From an uncultured Methanobrevibacter sp. (GTDB lineage: Archaea > Methanobacteriota > Methanobacteria > Methanobacteriales > Methanobacteriaceae), in NCBI RefSeq assembly GCF_937898925.1, contig NZ_CALDKF010000094.1, positions 1-8,242 of the forward strand: a stretch of 8,242 bases of DNA. The letters are read 5' to 3'. Each line of letters begins with the position of its first letter. The first letter of the stretch is position 1. The notes under the pieces were generated by a model. It saw only the letters and a program-made list of their open reading frames with translations, was not told where the DNA came from and did no database searches. Position numbers and translations under genes: made by a program. This document shows positions 1 through 5,623 of the stretch, in pieces.

Positions 1-430
1 CTCTAGCAAATCTGCTTACGATGATTCTTGTGTATAGGTTATCCAATGCATCGATGATAATGTCCCTATCGCCAAAGACTTTTTCTATGTTATCAGCATT
101 CAATTCTTCATTAAAATCATTTACTTTGGTATATGGGTTTGTTATTCTAACTCTTTCTTTTGTAGCAACGGTTTTGTCTACACCTACTGTTTCCAAACTG
201 GAGATTGCCTGTCTGTTTAAGTTTGAAAGATCATATGCATCCTTGTCTATAATTGTTAAGTCGCCAAGTCCCATACGTGCAAGCATGATGATAGTTGCTC
301 CACCTATGCCTCCACAGCCGACTATGCCTATTTTAGCATCTTTAAATCTTGTTTGTTGGCTTTTAGTTACAATACTCATTTGACGAGTTGCTATATCCCA
401 GTATCCAAATCCTTTATATCTTTCTGGCAT
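1..430 (-). CDS. ThiF/MoeB/HesA-family adenylyltransferase, N-terminal part (cut by left edge)
   Basis: This frame is open from an ATG at 430 to the left edge, giving 143 codons with no stop, so the C-terminus is missing. It begins MPERYKGFGYWD and holds a Rossmann nucleotide-binding loop GCGGIGG (residues 38-44). A family signature follows: IDKD then DLSNLNRQ (61-74), then DALDN (127-131). These match E1-like enzymes that adenylate the C-terminus of a ubiquitin-like sulfur carrier (ThiF, MoeB, archaeal UbaA) or a small-molecule carboxylate. The first 30 residues end in a QQTRFKDAKIGIVG-like stretch typical of the N-terminal cap. The part carrying the zinc cysteines and catalytic cysteine lies outside the window, so the subfamily and the partner cannot be decided. 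The start is supported by an SD AGGTGG at 435-440, four bases before the ATG. The gene lies 136 bases downstream of the aldo/keto reductase, probably with its own promoter. Confidence 0.85.
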   Translation of the reverse strand, partial: MPERYKGFGYWDIATRQMSIVTKSQQTRFKDAKIGIVGCGGIGGATIIMLARMGLGDLTIIDKDAYDLSNLNRQAISSLETVGVDKTVATKERVRITNPYTKVNDFNEELNADNIEKVFGDRDIIIDALDNLYTRIIVSRFAR

Positions 431-520
431 ATTTCCACCTTTTCACATCTAATAATATATTATCAATTATCTTTTATATTTTTATATCTTTTTGAATCCC
501 TAGTTTTATATTAAATCTCA

Positions 521-530
521 TAATATATAA
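521..530 (-). promoter_or_regulatory. Candidate TATA box for the ThiF-like gene
   Basis: On the minus strand this reads TTATATATTA, the best TATA-like match between the aldo/keto reductase stop and the ThiF-like ATG. It would place transcription start near 497 and leave a leader of about 65 bases. It abuts the 14-base palindrome at 527-540. The whole gap is AT-rich, so a chance match is possible. Confidence 0.3.
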
Positions 531-540
531 CAATTGTTAT
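527..540. repeat. Perfect 14-base palindrome overlapping a putative TATA box
   Basis: ATAACAATTGTTAT is identical to its reverse complement. It overlaps the upstream edge of the candidate TATA box of the ThiF-like gene, where a repressor or activator dimer could act. Only four of its bases are C or G, so chance is a serious alternative. Confidence 0.35.
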
Positions 541-566
541 TTTTTATGATCACTTTTTTAAGATTA

Positions 567-1736
567 TTAGAAATAAGTGTATTTTTTACCAAAGAACTCT
601 TCTACTTTCTTTAAATCTTCAGAGATATGGATCATTTGAGGGCAATGATTTAAACAGTCATCGCAATGCAAGCAGCTATCTGCCCTTGTGCCACTTTCAA
701 GTGAGAAATAATGCATTGCACTTCCTGCAGGATTGTTTAACATTTTAGCCACATTATATTCCCTAAAGCATCCTGCAACATCCACTCCATGAGGGCATGG
801 CATGCAGTATCCACAACCTGTGCAGTCATTTCCTCTCCTTTGCTTGTATTCCCAAGCGACCTCATGAATAAGCTCCAAGTCATTTTCACTAATGGAGTTT
901 ATTTCTGACCTGTTGGCTATTTCAATGTTCTCCTTTACCTGCTCTATGCTGTTCATTCCACTAAGGACTGTGTTTACTTCCTCCATATTCCAAAGGTATT
1001 GGAAAGCCCATTCAAGTGGAGTTCTCTTTTCTTCAGCCATATCCCATAAATCCATAATGTCTTGAGGAATATTCTGCACCAATCTTCCACCTCTGAGAGG
1101 CTCCATTATCATGGTTCCTAAGTTATGGGAAGCCAAATACTCAACTCCCTCCCTTCCGGACTGGTATCTTTCATCAAGGTAGTTCAATTGGGTAAGGCCA
1201 AATTCGAACTTGTCATAGTCATCTACAATATCCACTATCCAATCCATTTCAGTATGAGCTGAAAATCCCATATGTTTTACTCTGCCGGAGCTTAAGAGAT
1301 CATCCATGAATTCAAAGACATCAAGTTCCCTAAACATTTTCCAATAATCCTCGTTGAGGCTATGCAGCATATATAAATCAATTGAATCTGTTTTCAAATC
1401 CTTTAGTTGCTGTTCAAATATATTTTCCATATCCTCTTTTGACTTAATGAGCCAACTAGGAAGCTTTGTACTTAAAATGATTTCATCCCTATATGAATTT
1501 TCATACAAGAAGTTTCCAAGATACTCTTCACAATTTCCTTTTCCAGATAAGTTATTTGCATGATAAGAATAAGCAGTATCAACAAGATTAATTCCATTTT
1601 CAATTCCATAACTTAATATTTTATCAGATTCTTCAACATTTATTTGATTATTGTTTTCAAAATGAGGCAATCTCATTGCTCCGAATCCTAAGATAGAAAC
1701 TTTCTCTCCAGTTTTTCCTAAAGTTCTATATTTCAT
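567..1736 (-). CDS. Aldo/keto reductase with C-terminal ferredoxin-like Fe-S domain (COG1453-type)
   Basis: A 389-residue oxidoreductase. Residues 1 to about 290 form the aldo/keto reductase barrel. It starts MKYRTLGKTG and carries the expected catalytic tetrad: D53 and Y56 in VDTAY, K91 in STKLP and H125 in MLHSL. The tail (about 300-389) has two cysteine clusters: C305, C308, C311 and C314 in CTGCGYCMPCP, then C355, C358, C361 and C365 in CLHCDDCLNHCP. The second is a classic CxxCxxCxxxCP [4Fe-4S] motif. Such fusions are common in anaerobes; they suggest electrons arrive from ferredoxin rather than only NAD(P)H, but the substrate is unknown. No signal peptide or membrane segment is seen, so it is cytosolic. 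The length is normal for the fused family. The ATG is preceded by only a weak SD (AGGTT), and no convincing promoter was found upstream. It ends 136 bases before the ThiF-like start, on the same strand. Confidence 0.9.
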   Translation of the reverse strand: MKYRTLGKTGEKVSILGFGAMRLPHFENNNQINVEESDKILSYGIENGINLVDTAYSYHANNLSGKGNCEEYLGNFLYENSYRDEIILSTKLPSWLIKSKEDMENIFEQQLKDLKTDSIDLYMLHSLNEDYWKMFRELDVFEFMDDLLSSGRVKHMGFSAHTEMDWIVDIVDDYDKFEFGLTQLNYLDERYQSGREGVEYLASHNLGTMIMEPLRGGRLVQNIPQDIMDLWDMAEEKRTPLEWAFQYLWNMEEVNTVLSGMNSIEQVKENIEIANRSEINSISENDLELIHEVAWEYKQRRGNDCTGCGYCMPCPHGVDVAGCFREYNVAKMLNNPAGSAMHYFSLESGTRADSCLHCDDCLNHCPQMIHISEDLKKVEEFFGKKYTYF

Positions 1737-1884
1737 TGTGTAACCTATAAAATTTTATTAACTTTTAATATTCTTCTAAATTGATTCTCTAAATAATTAA
1801 TATTTTTTAGATATTTTAATATTGGTCTTTTTAATTAATATCATTTTTTAATAGCTTAATTGATTGAACTTTTAATAATGAATA

Positions 1885-1941
1885 GTTGAATCAATAAAAG
1901 CAGGTTGAATTAATCAATAAAAGTAAGTTGAATCAAGTAAA
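1885..1941. repeat. Degenerate tandem repeats, GTTGAATCAATAAAAG type
   Basis: Three units start at 1885, 1904 and 1927. The first reads GTTGAATCAATAAAAG. The second is the same with a four-base insertion after GTTGAAT. The third shares GTTGAATCAA and then diverges. Unit lengths of 19 and 23 bases are irregular, so this looks like decayed local duplication rather than a functional array. Confidence 0.55.
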
Positions 1942-1995
1942 TTAGTTAAATTAGTAAAAATAGTTTATTAAGTTGTCTATTTGTGTGGAATTGAA

Positions 1996-2013
1996 TAAAA
2001 ATTGTTAAAAAAA
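1996..2013 (-). terminator. Poly-U terminator of tRNA-Met
   Basis: Read on the minus strand, a run of seven T (2013-2007) is followed by AACAA and a second run of five T. It lies about 30 bases after the mature tRNA 3' end. Oligo-U tracts without a strong hairpin are the usual archaeal termination signal. Confidence 0.65.
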
Positions 2014-2028
2014 GTTATGATGTTATGA

Positions 2029-2088
2029 TTCCTGGGATTGGATGCCGGGGGCGGGATTCGAACCCGCGATCTCACGGTATCCCAGGAA
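2029..2088. repeat. 10-base inverted repeat linking the tRNA intron to the 3' trailer
   Basis: TTCCTGGGAT at 2029-2038 is the exact reverse complement of ATCCCAGGAA at 2079-2088. On the tRNA transcript the right arm is the last ten bases of the intron, ending at the 3' splice site, and the left arm lies 4-13 bases after the discriminator base. Pairing the arms would enclose the 3' half of the tRNA and compete with the bulge-helix-bulge. Confidence 0.8.
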
Positions 2089-2152
2089 AAAAGTCAGAGC
2101 ACGCTTAGTTACCCTATGAGCCGTGCGCTCTAACCAGCTGAGCCACCCCGGC
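2043..2152 (-). tRNA. Elongator tRNA-Met (anticodon CAT) with a 36-base intron
   Basis: Read on the minus strand, all arms form. The acceptor is GCCGGGG paired with CCCCGGC, and the D arm is GCTC/GAGC with loop AGCTGGTTA. The anticodon stem is CACGG/CCGTG with loop CTCATA plus A38. The variable loop is AGATC, the T arm GCGGG/CCCGC with TTCGAAT, and the discriminator is A. The mature length is 74 bases and CCA is not encoded. The anticodon is CAT. The G1-C72 pair, and the lack of the A1-U72 pair and GGG/CCC anticodon stem of archaeal initiators, make it the elongator. A CAT-anticodon tRNA-Ile2 (agmatidine-modified) is the main alternative, but the acceptor stem fits Met better. The intron sits between positions 37 and 38, the common archaeal site. 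The gene has its own TATA box upstream and a poly-U terminator downstream. Confidence 0.95.
2079..2114 (-). other. tRNA-Met intron with a canonical bulge-helix-bulge
   Basis: The 36-base intron runs from GGGTAACT to CCTGGGAT. Exon bases CTCA (32-35) pair with UGGG near the intron 3' end, giving a four-base-pair helix with one G-U. This leaves a three-base bulge on each side (UA|G and AU|A), and each cut falls after the second base, exactly as the archaeal splicing endonuclease requires. The outer helix starts with GG/CC. The intron is too short to hold a C/D guide RNA. Confidence 0.9.
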
Positions 2153-2185
2153 ATCAGACAGTATTAAAAGTTATGTTTTTTATGC

Positions 2186-2193
2186 TTTATATA
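2186..2193 (-). promoter_or_regulatory. TATA box of the tRNA-Met gene
   Basis: On the minus strand this is TATATAAA, preceded by the A-rich BRE-like ACCAAAAC. It is centred about 37 bases upstream of the mature tRNA 5' end, which predicts transcription start about 12 bases before the tRNA, with the leader removed by RNase P. Confidence 0.75.
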
Positions 2194-2273
2194 GTTTTGG
2201 TTTGTTAGTAAATCTTATATTATAAAAAACACAATTAATATTTATATTGAAATTAATAAATTATAATGATAAA

Positions 2274-2337
2274 AATTATGATATGAATTATAATATGGAA
2301 TTATGATATAAAGTTATGATTTGAAGTTATTATAATT
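2274..2337. repeat. Five imperfect 12-13-base tandem repeats upstream of ahcY
   Basis: Units start at 2274, 2286, 2299, 2312 and 2325, with a consensus close to AATTATGATATGA. The first and third share AATTATGATAT; the later units decay. The block lies 80-145 bases before the ahcY ATG, in the stretch where its promoter must be. One unit contains a TATAAAG-like match, so the real promoter may lie inside the block. I cannot assign one TATA box with confidence. Confidence 0.6.
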
Positions 2338-2380
2338 ATTTTATTATGATTTTTTTTTAAAATGATTATTATTGATTTTA

Positions 2381-2402
2381 TTAATTAATTAATTAATTAA
2401 TT
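2381..2402. repeat. TTAA microsatellite, 5.5 units
   Basis: TTAATTAATT... continues without interruption for 22 bases and ends six bases before the SD of ahcY, inside its probable 5' leader. Such runs can change length by replication slippage, which would alter the leader or promoter spacing. Confidence 0.85.
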
Positions 2403-2408
2403 GTTCAT

Positions 2409-2413
2409 GTGAT
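2409..2413 (+). promoter_or_regulatory. Ribosome binding site of ahcY, deciding the start
   Basis: GTGAT complements the 3' end of archaeal 16S rRNA (SD GGTGAT type) and stands four bases before the ATG at 2418. The in-frame GTG at 2409 is part of this site and is therefore unlikely to be the start codon. Confidence 0.75.
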
Positions 2414-2417
2414 ATTT

Positions 2418-3668
2418 ATGAGTAATGTTAAAGACATGTCCCTTGCTGATGAAGGGATTAGAAAAATCAAATGGGTTCAGAAACACATGCCTGTTCTTGA
2501 ACACATCAAAAAACAATTTGAAGAAGAAAAACCTTTTGAAGGAATTACCATTGGATCATGCTTACACTTGGAACCTAAAACTGTCAATTTAGGTTTGACT
2601 TTAAAGGCTGGTGGAGCTGAAGTGGCTATGACCGGTTGTAACCCTCTTTCAACCCATGATGATGCAGCAGCTGGAGCAGCTGCTCTTGGATTGCACATCT
2701 ATGGTTGGAGAGAACAAACCGATGAGGAATACTACGAAGCTATTGACAATGTATTATCCCACAAGCCGGATGTAATCATCGATGATGGTGCAGATATGAT
2801 CATGTATCTTCATGAAAAACGTCCTGAACTCTTGGCAAACATCAAAGGTGCTTGTGAAGAAACAACCACTGGTGTTCACAGATTGGAAGCTATGCATGCT
2901 GATGGGGCTCTTAAATTCCCAGTTATTGCAGTAAATGATGCTTATACCAAATACTTGTTTGACAACCGTTACGGTACTGGCCAATCCTCATTGGATGCTA
3001 TTATGGGAACCACCAACATGTTGATTGCAGGTAAGAATGTAGTTGTATGCGGTTACGGTTGGTGTGGTCGTGGAGTCGCATCCCGTGCTGCAGGCCTTGG
3101 TGCAAATGTAATTGTAACTGAAGTTGACCCAATCAGAGCGCTTGAAGCAAGAATGGATGGTTACAGAGTAATGAAAATCAGAGAAGCTGTTAAAATTGCT
3201 GACCTTGTTGTAACTGTAACCGGTAACATTGATATCATCCATGGAGATGATTTCAAGTACATGAAAGATGGATGTATGTTATCCAACTCCGGACATTTCA
3301 ATGTGGAAATCAACAGACAAGACCTTGAAGCTCAATCTGTAAGCTGTGAAGAGGTAAGAGAAAGCATTGAAATGTTTACCATGAAAGATGGCAGAAAAAT
3401 CTATCTTTTGGCAGATGGAAGACTTGTTAACCTTGCAGCAGCAAGAGGTCAAGGACACCCAGCAGAAATCATGGACATGAGTTTTGCTGTTCAAGCATTG
3501 TCTGCTAAATACATCGTTGAAAATGACTTGTCCTTAAGTGTTGAAAAGGCTCCTGACAGCATTGATGATGATGTTGCAAGATTAAAGCTTAAGGCTATGG
3601 GTATTGAAATCGATGACTTGTCCGAACGTCAAAAAGATTACTTATCCGATTGGAGAGAAGGAACCTAG
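2418..3668 (+). CDS. ahcY: S-adenosylhomocysteine hydrolase (adenosylhomocysteinase, short archaeal form)
   Basis: A 416-residue NAD-dependent enzyme that splits S-adenosylhomocysteine into homocysteine and adenosine, clearing the product inhibitor of methyltransferases. In some methanogens the homologue prefers S-inosylhomocysteine, so the true substrate could be that. The substrate domain shows SCLHLEPKT (H50), TGCNPLST (from 72), DDGADM (D123 fits the catalytic Asp), EETTTGVHR (E148) and NDAYTKYLFDN (K178, D182, N183). The NAD site is GYGWCGRG (212-219). SGHF (291-294) and GRLVNLAAARGQGHPAEIMD (about 334-353) close the active site. The length, lacking the roughly 40-residue insertion of eukaryotic forms, fits the archaeal/thermophile type. 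The ATG at 2418 is chosen over an in-frame GTG nine bases earlier because that GTG belongs to the SD. The gene is transcribed divergently from tRNA-Met. It appears monocistronic, with a U-rich terminator region after the stop. Confidence 0.96.
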   Translation: MSNVKDMSLADEGIRKIKWVQKHMPVLEHIKKQFEEEKPFEGITIGSCLHLEPKTVNLGLTLKAGGAEVAMTGCNPLSTHDDAAAGAAALGLHIYGWREQTDEEYYEAIDNVLSHKPDVIIDDGADMIMYLHEKRPELLANIKGACEETTTGVHRLEAMHADGALKFPVIAVNDAYTKYLFDNRYGTGQSSLDAIMGTTNMLIAGKNVVVCGYGWCGRGVASRAAGLGANVIVTEVDPIRALEARMDGYRVMKIREAVKIADLVVTVTGNIDIIHGDDFKYMKDGCMLSNSGHFNVEINRQDLEAQSVSCEEVRESIEMFTMKDGRKIYLLADGRLVNLAAARGQGHPAEIMDMSFAVQALSAKYIVENDLSLSVEKAPDSIDDDVARLKLKAMGIEIDDLSERQKDYLSDWREGT

Positions 3669-3686
3669 TTCTCTTTAATCTTTTAT

Positions 3687-3746
3687 TTTATTTTTAAATA
3701 AATTATTTTTTTAAATCTTTATTTTACTTTAATTTAATTTTTTTTT
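3687..3746 (+). terminator. Terminator region of ahcY
   Basis: TTTATTT at 3687-3693 is mirrored by AAATAAA at 3696-3702, followed by a seven-T run at 3706-3712 and a nine-T run at 3738-3746. The T runs alone are adequate archaeal terminators; the AT-only hairpin is weak and may be incidental. Confidence 0.6.
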
Positions 3747-3751
3747 AAATT

Positions 3752-3760
3752 TTTATATTT
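3752..3760 (+). promoter_or_regulatory. Candidate TATA box for the DUF2119-like gene
   Basis: TTTATATTT, preceded by AAAT, would place transcription start near 3782 with a leader of only about ten bases. It overlaps the end of the ahcY terminator region. The A/T background makes this tentative. Confidence 0.4.
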
Positions 3761-3790
3761 CATTTTCTATTTAACTATTGAACTGATATC

Positions 3791-4456
3791 ATGTCTTATT
3801 TTCGCTATATTGATAATGGAGAAGGCCCTACCAAATTATTCATTGGAGGAGTTCATGGTGATGAAGGCAAGGATGTATTGCCTTTGATTAAGCTTTTATC
3901 CAATGAGGATTTTTCAAGTGGACAAATCTATATCTACAATTTCGATAAGACTCCTTATGTTTCCACAATTCACAGGGAATTTTACGAGTCTGAGCAAGGG
4001 AAGAAAATATTGGATTTGATTGATTATTATAAACCTGATTTTTATACAGAACTCCATTCCTACAATATTAAGCATTTTGAGAAATTAACAAGCTTGGACA
4101 GACTTGATAAGGATGGAATTCCACCATTGATTGATTGCAGTCAATATGTCTTATGCAGTTCCGTTTCCCCTTTGATAAGACGGAAACATTTCACTAAGGA
4201 AAATATTTGTCAAACTCTAGAGTTTCCTTCATTCAGGGGTGAAGACTTAAAGCTCAGTGATGATGAGCTATTTGAAAAATATGATTATGATTATGATGCT
4301 TCTGTTCACGAATACATGTCATTTTTAAGGCTTATCACACTCAGCAAAAATAGGGATGACTTTGAAAAAAGAGTGTTGAAGGATTATAAAAAACAGGCTG
4401 ATCTTGCCTTAAAGTATGTAAAAATAATTTATGGATTGGATTTTCCACGTTATTAA
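3791..4456 (+). CDS. Uncharacterised DUF2119-like protein with M14 (AstE/AspA-like) metallohydrolase motifs
   Basis: A 221-residue protein without an experimentally known role that I can name. It resembles archaeal DUF2119 proteins from memory; no search was run. The motifs read like a small zinc carboxypeptidase or aspartoacylase. GGVHGDEG (19-26) gives the HxxE pair H22/E25. NFDKTPYVSTIHREFYES (about 50-67) occupies the place of the NP...R...DLNR segment. KPDFYTELHSYN (81-92) supplies the third ligand H89, and TLEFP (142-146) supplies a candidate general base, E144. It would hydrolyse an amide or peptide-like bond, but the substrate is open. No signal peptide or membrane segment is visible. 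The C-terminal part (from about 150) is acidic then lysine-rich, and unassigned. The SD before the ATG is weak (CTGAT). It converges with fen, the stops being about 30 bases apart, so no operon partner hints at its job. Confidence 0.8.
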   Translation: MSYFRYIDNGEGPTKLFIGGVHGDEGKDVLPLIKLLSNEDFSSGQIYIYNFDKTPYVSTIHREFYESEQGKKILDLIDYYKPDFYTELHSYNIKHFEKLTSLDRLDKDGIPPLIDCSQYVLCSSVSPLIRRKHFTKENICQTLEFPSFRGEDLKLSDDELFEKYDYDYDASVHEYMSFLRLITLSKNRDDFEKRVLKDYKKQADLALKYVKIIYGLDFPRY

Positions 4457-4458
4457 AA

Positions 4459-4474
4459 TTAGAAAAATAAATAG
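4459..4474 (-). terminator. Weak U-rich terminator of fen in the convergent gap
   Basis: Downstream of the fen stop the minus strand reads CTATTTATTTTTCTAA, a modest T-rich tract in a gap of only 30 bases shared with the DUF2119-like stop. No T-run on the plus strand terminates the converging gene within this gap. Confidence 0.35.
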
Positions 4475-4486
4475 ATAAGATTGGGT

Positions 4487-5473
4487 TTAGAACCAATCCT
4501 CTAAACTTTTTTGTGTTGAACTTAATTTTTTCAGTTTTTCAGTTACATTCAAGACTCTGCTTTCTGAAAATCCATGCTCTTCACACATGAATTCAACAAG
4601 CTGGTCTTTTTTTGCACTTTTAAACTTGATCTCATAGTCGGTATTCACTTCATGATTTAGGAAAATGTCTCTTAGTTCATCTGGTTCCACATTCACTTCT
4701 GTGATTCCCTTTTGAACTAAAATATCTTCTAAACTGTTGTTTCTGATTAATTTTAATCCTGTTTTTGCACCGATTCCATGGATTCCTTCGTTGAAGTCGG
4801 TTCCTACCATCAATGCCACATCGATTAGCTGTTCTCTTGTCAAGTCTATATCTTCCAAGACCTTTTGAAGTTCAAGATATTCAAGGTTTGACAATCCTCC
4901 ACTTAATGTGAGATTTCTGATGATACGTGGAGCGCCGAACAGCAAACAGTCATAATCCTGTGAAGCTACAGCCCATGCATCTCCTTGCTCTACCATATAC
5001 GCTCCTTGAGCTTCACCTTCTCCTTTTGCTTGCACATAAGGTATTCCCATATAATCAAGCAGTTTTTTAGAGGATTCAAGGATATAAGGAGACATTCTGG
5101 AAGTTCTTATAGCAAATTTCCTTGCTTCTTCAATGTTTCCTGCAGCTTTAGCCTCTTCCCATTTTTCCATAGCCTCTTCTTTAATTGCCTTTCTTTGTTC
5201 AAGGGTCTTTGCTTTATGCTCTGAACTGTCTCCATCAAAAACATAGATAGGTTTGATTCCTTTATCAACTATTGATGCAGTTCTATAGAGGATTCCACTT
5301 AAATGGGAGGTTACATTGCCGTTTTGATCCATTAATGGGCTTCCATCTCTTTGACGAATGCCTGATAAAAACTGGTAAATTGTGTTGTATGCGTCAATTG
5401 CCACAGTTCTTCCTTCCAAATCTTTTAGACTAATTTCCTCTGGGGAAACTATGTCCTTGAATTTTACTCCCAT
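4487..5473 (-). CDS. fen: Flap endonuclease FEN-1
   Basis: A 328-residue structure-specific 5' nuclease. It removes flaps and RNA primers during Okazaki fragment maturation and acts in base excision repair, tethered to the PCNA sliding clamp. The N-terminal nuclease domain begins MGVKF, with Gly2 as in the family. All metal-binding acidic residues are present: D27 (AIDAYN), D80 (VFDG), E152 and E154 (GEGEAQ), D173 and D175 (SQDYDC) and D226 (VGTDFNEG). The helix-hairpin-helix follows as GIHGIGAKTGLKLI (about 230-243). The last residues, QKSLEDWF (321-328), are a PCNA-interacting box. An in-frame GTG nine bases upstream would add MDD, but it lies inside the SD (AGGTGGAT, 5484-5477). The ATG at 5473 restores the conserved MGV start. 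The gene follows the chorismate-lyase-like gene by about 170 bases, with its own promoter likely. The length is normal for archaea. Confidence 0.97.
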   Translation of the reverse strand: MGVKFKDIVSPEEISLKDLEGRTVAIDAYNTIYQFLSGIRQRDGSPLMDQNGNVTSHLSGILYRTASIVDKGIKPIYVFDGDSSEHKAKTLEQRKAIKEEAMEKWEEAKAAGNIEEARKFAIRTSRMSPYILESSKKLLDYMGIPYVQAKGEGEAQGAYMVEQGDAWAVASQDYDCLLFGAPRIIRNLTLSGGLSNLEYLELQKVLEDIDLTREQLIDVALMVGTDFNEGIHGIGAKTGLKLIRNNSLEDILVQKGITEVNVEPDELRDIFLNHEVNTDYEIKFKSAKKDQLVEFMCEEHGFSESRVLNVTEKLKKLSSTQKSLEDWF

Positions 5474-5476
5474 ATC

Positions 5477-5484
5477 ATCCACCT
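5477..5484 (-). promoter_or_regulatory. Ribosome binding site of fen, deciding the start
   Basis: AGGTGGAT on the minus strand lies three bases before the ATG at 5473 (six counted from the AGGTG core). It contains the GTG at 5482 that would otherwise be read as an upstream start. Confidence 0.75.
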
Positions 5485-5527
5485 AATCTTTCTTAAATTC
5501 ATTTGTTTTTATTTTAGTCATTGTAAA

Positions 5528-5539
5528 TATATCTATTTT
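5528..5539 (-). promoter_or_regulatory. Candidate BRE/TATA element of fen
   Basis: AAAATAGATATA on the minus strand, continuing as TTTA. It predicts transcription start near 5505 and a leader of about 30 bases. The same 12 bases occur upstream of hacA (7598-7609), which supports a shared promoter type. The large inverted repeat at 5541-5623 ends one base upstream. Confidence 0.5.
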
Positions 5540-5540
5540 G

Positions 5541-5623
5541 TGAAATAGAGCATTTGAAAACTATTTTTCATGTTTAGTTAACTATTCATGGCTTAAATCA
5601 TATTTTTAATGCTCTATATTTCA
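5541..5623. repeat. 83-base nested inverted repeat upstream of fen
   Basis: The left arm TGAAATAGAGCATT (5541-5554) pairs with the reverse complement of 5608-5623, which reads TGAAATATAGAGCATT. That is 14 base pairs with one two-base bulge. Near the middle lies a perfect palindrome TAGTTAACTA (5575-5584), itself flanked by CATG at 5569-5572 and 5587-5590 on the same axis. It occupies nearly half of the spacer between the chorismate-lyase-like stop and the fen start, directly upstream of the putative fen promoter. It could be an operator, a cruciform or an RNA hairpin in readthrough transcripts. No flanking target-site duplication was found. Confidence 0.7.

Larger units (their letters stand above)
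1737..2042. other. Intergenic spacer between the aldo/keto reductase and tRNA-Met
   Basis: About 306 bases without a coding region or RNA gene that I can recognise. It holds the poly-U terminator of the tRNA (right end, read on the minus strand), short degenerate repeats at 1885-1941, and presumably the aldo/keto reductase promoter. No clear TATA box stands out in the A/T background, and I see no small ORF with an SD. Confidence 0.6.

Noticed and set aside
21..383. Plus-strand open frame of 120 codons
   Set aside because: It is the antisense of the ThiF-like gene, whose minus-strand frame carries clear family motifs and an SD.
452..463. 12-base palindrome ATAATATATTAT
   Set aside because: Made only of A and T in an A/T spacer, it is expected by chance and not linked to a promoter position.
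2274..2337. CRISPR array
   Set aside because: The units are contiguous 12-13-base imperfect copies without spacers, far shorter than CRISPR repeats.
4480..4497. ATTGG/CCAAT hairpin as a terminator between the DUF2119-like gene and fen
   Set aside because: It overlaps the last codons of fen (DWF and stop), has only five base pairs and no U-tract follows on either strand at the right place.
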